Part shown: positions 44,794-44,831 of the stretch, one piece after another | Numbering within the stretch: position 1 is the first letter of the stretch | Layout: every line of letters starts with the position of its first letter | Made by a program: the position numbers and the translations under genes | NCBI RefSeq assembly: GCF_000737195.2 | Contig: NZ_JALM01000086.1 | Location: 1-44,831 of the forward strand | Length of the DNA stretch: 44,831 nucleotides | Direction of reading: 5' to 3' | Origin: Sciscionella sediminilitoris | Lineage (GTDB): Bacteria; Actinomycetota; Actinomycetes; Mycobacteriales; Pseudonocardiaceae | The notes under the pieces: generated by a model | The model's database searches: none | What the model was told of the DNA's origin: nothing | What the model saw: the letters and a program-made list of their open reading frames with translations, nothing else

Positions 44794-44831
44794 TGACCTG
44801 GGGAAACGCGTGCTCGTGAGTGGTTGTGTTG
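44794..44831. repeat. Half copy of the extended palindromic repeat (window edge)
   Basis: The extension TGACCTGG..AAACG.. (44794-44812) and the first 19 bases of the left arm (44813-44831) match the copy at 21565. The window ends three bases before the end of the arm, the mirror image of the cut at the other window end. Confidence 0.9.

Overview
The window is high-GC DNA from an actinobacterium, most probably Pseudonocardiaceae-like (inference). GTG and TTG starts are common, and many operon junctions are 4-bp GTGA/ATGA overlaps. Several genes have a TANNNT box exactly 7 nt before the start codon (leaderless). The gene content includes an F420-type luciferase-like enzyme, an LmeA/DUF2993 protein, a Fur-type regulator next to a catalase, and an amidase-YbaB-RecR block followed further on by ask-asd and leuA. 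As I recall it, the last set matches the M. tuberculosis Rv3708c-Rv3717 neighbourhood.

Layout. 0-2.9 kb: an ECF sigma factor fused to a zinc anti-sigma-like domain and a membrane segment, a small unknown protein, tRNA-Gly(GCC) and a MmcQ/YjbR protein. 2.9-7.1 kb: S9 peptidase, lipoprotein amidase, YbaB, RecR and a P-loop kinase. 7.2-13.6 kb: a VOC protein and a complete peptide-type ABC importer operon (binding protein, two permeases, two ATPases). 13.6-21.6 kb: a secreted lysozyme-like protein, asd and lysC (with an internal start for a separate beta subunit), a second VOC protein, a GT-C-like membrane glycosyltransferase, a nitroreductase, a small membrane protein, and leuA behind a leucine leader peptide and attenuator.

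21.6-32.6 kb is an L-fucose island. It has two Tat-exported GH29 fucosidases, a sugar-porter MFS protein, a GntR/FCD regulator, and every enzyme of the non-phosphorylating pathway: mutarotase, aldo/keto-reductase-type fucose dehydrogenase, fuconolactonase, fuconate dehydratase, SDR and FAH-family hydrolase. The expected products are pyruvate and L-lactate. Four promoter regions share an operator-like 15-mer related to ATACATCNGATGTAT. The regulator gene has a different, perfect 14-bp inverted repeat just upstream.

32.6-44.8 kb: two DedA proteins around a lipoprotein, an O-methyltransferase, an LmeA-like protein, an MFS exporter, a fur-katA operon, two paralogous small secreted proteins, a luciferase-like oxidoreductase, a divergent SDR/TetR pair, and an MFS(DHA2)-MarR drug-efflux operon with a MarR-like operator.

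The most unusual structure is a family of 46-bp near-perfect palindromes (core GGTTGTGTTGGTT-CT-AACCAACACAACC). Complete copies lie at 18.5, 21.6 and 32.6 kb, a degenerate one at 7.1 kb, and the two window ends are matching half copies. Three copies share a 19-bp left extension beginning TGACC. In two of these the TGA is the stop codon of the upstream gene (leuA and the fucose mutarotase). The fucose island is bracketed by two of the copies. A second repeat of about 80 bp begins and ends with GTGAG. One copy sits inside the ABC importer operon and keeps GTGA overlaps on both sides; the other is fused to a palindrome at 18.5 kb.
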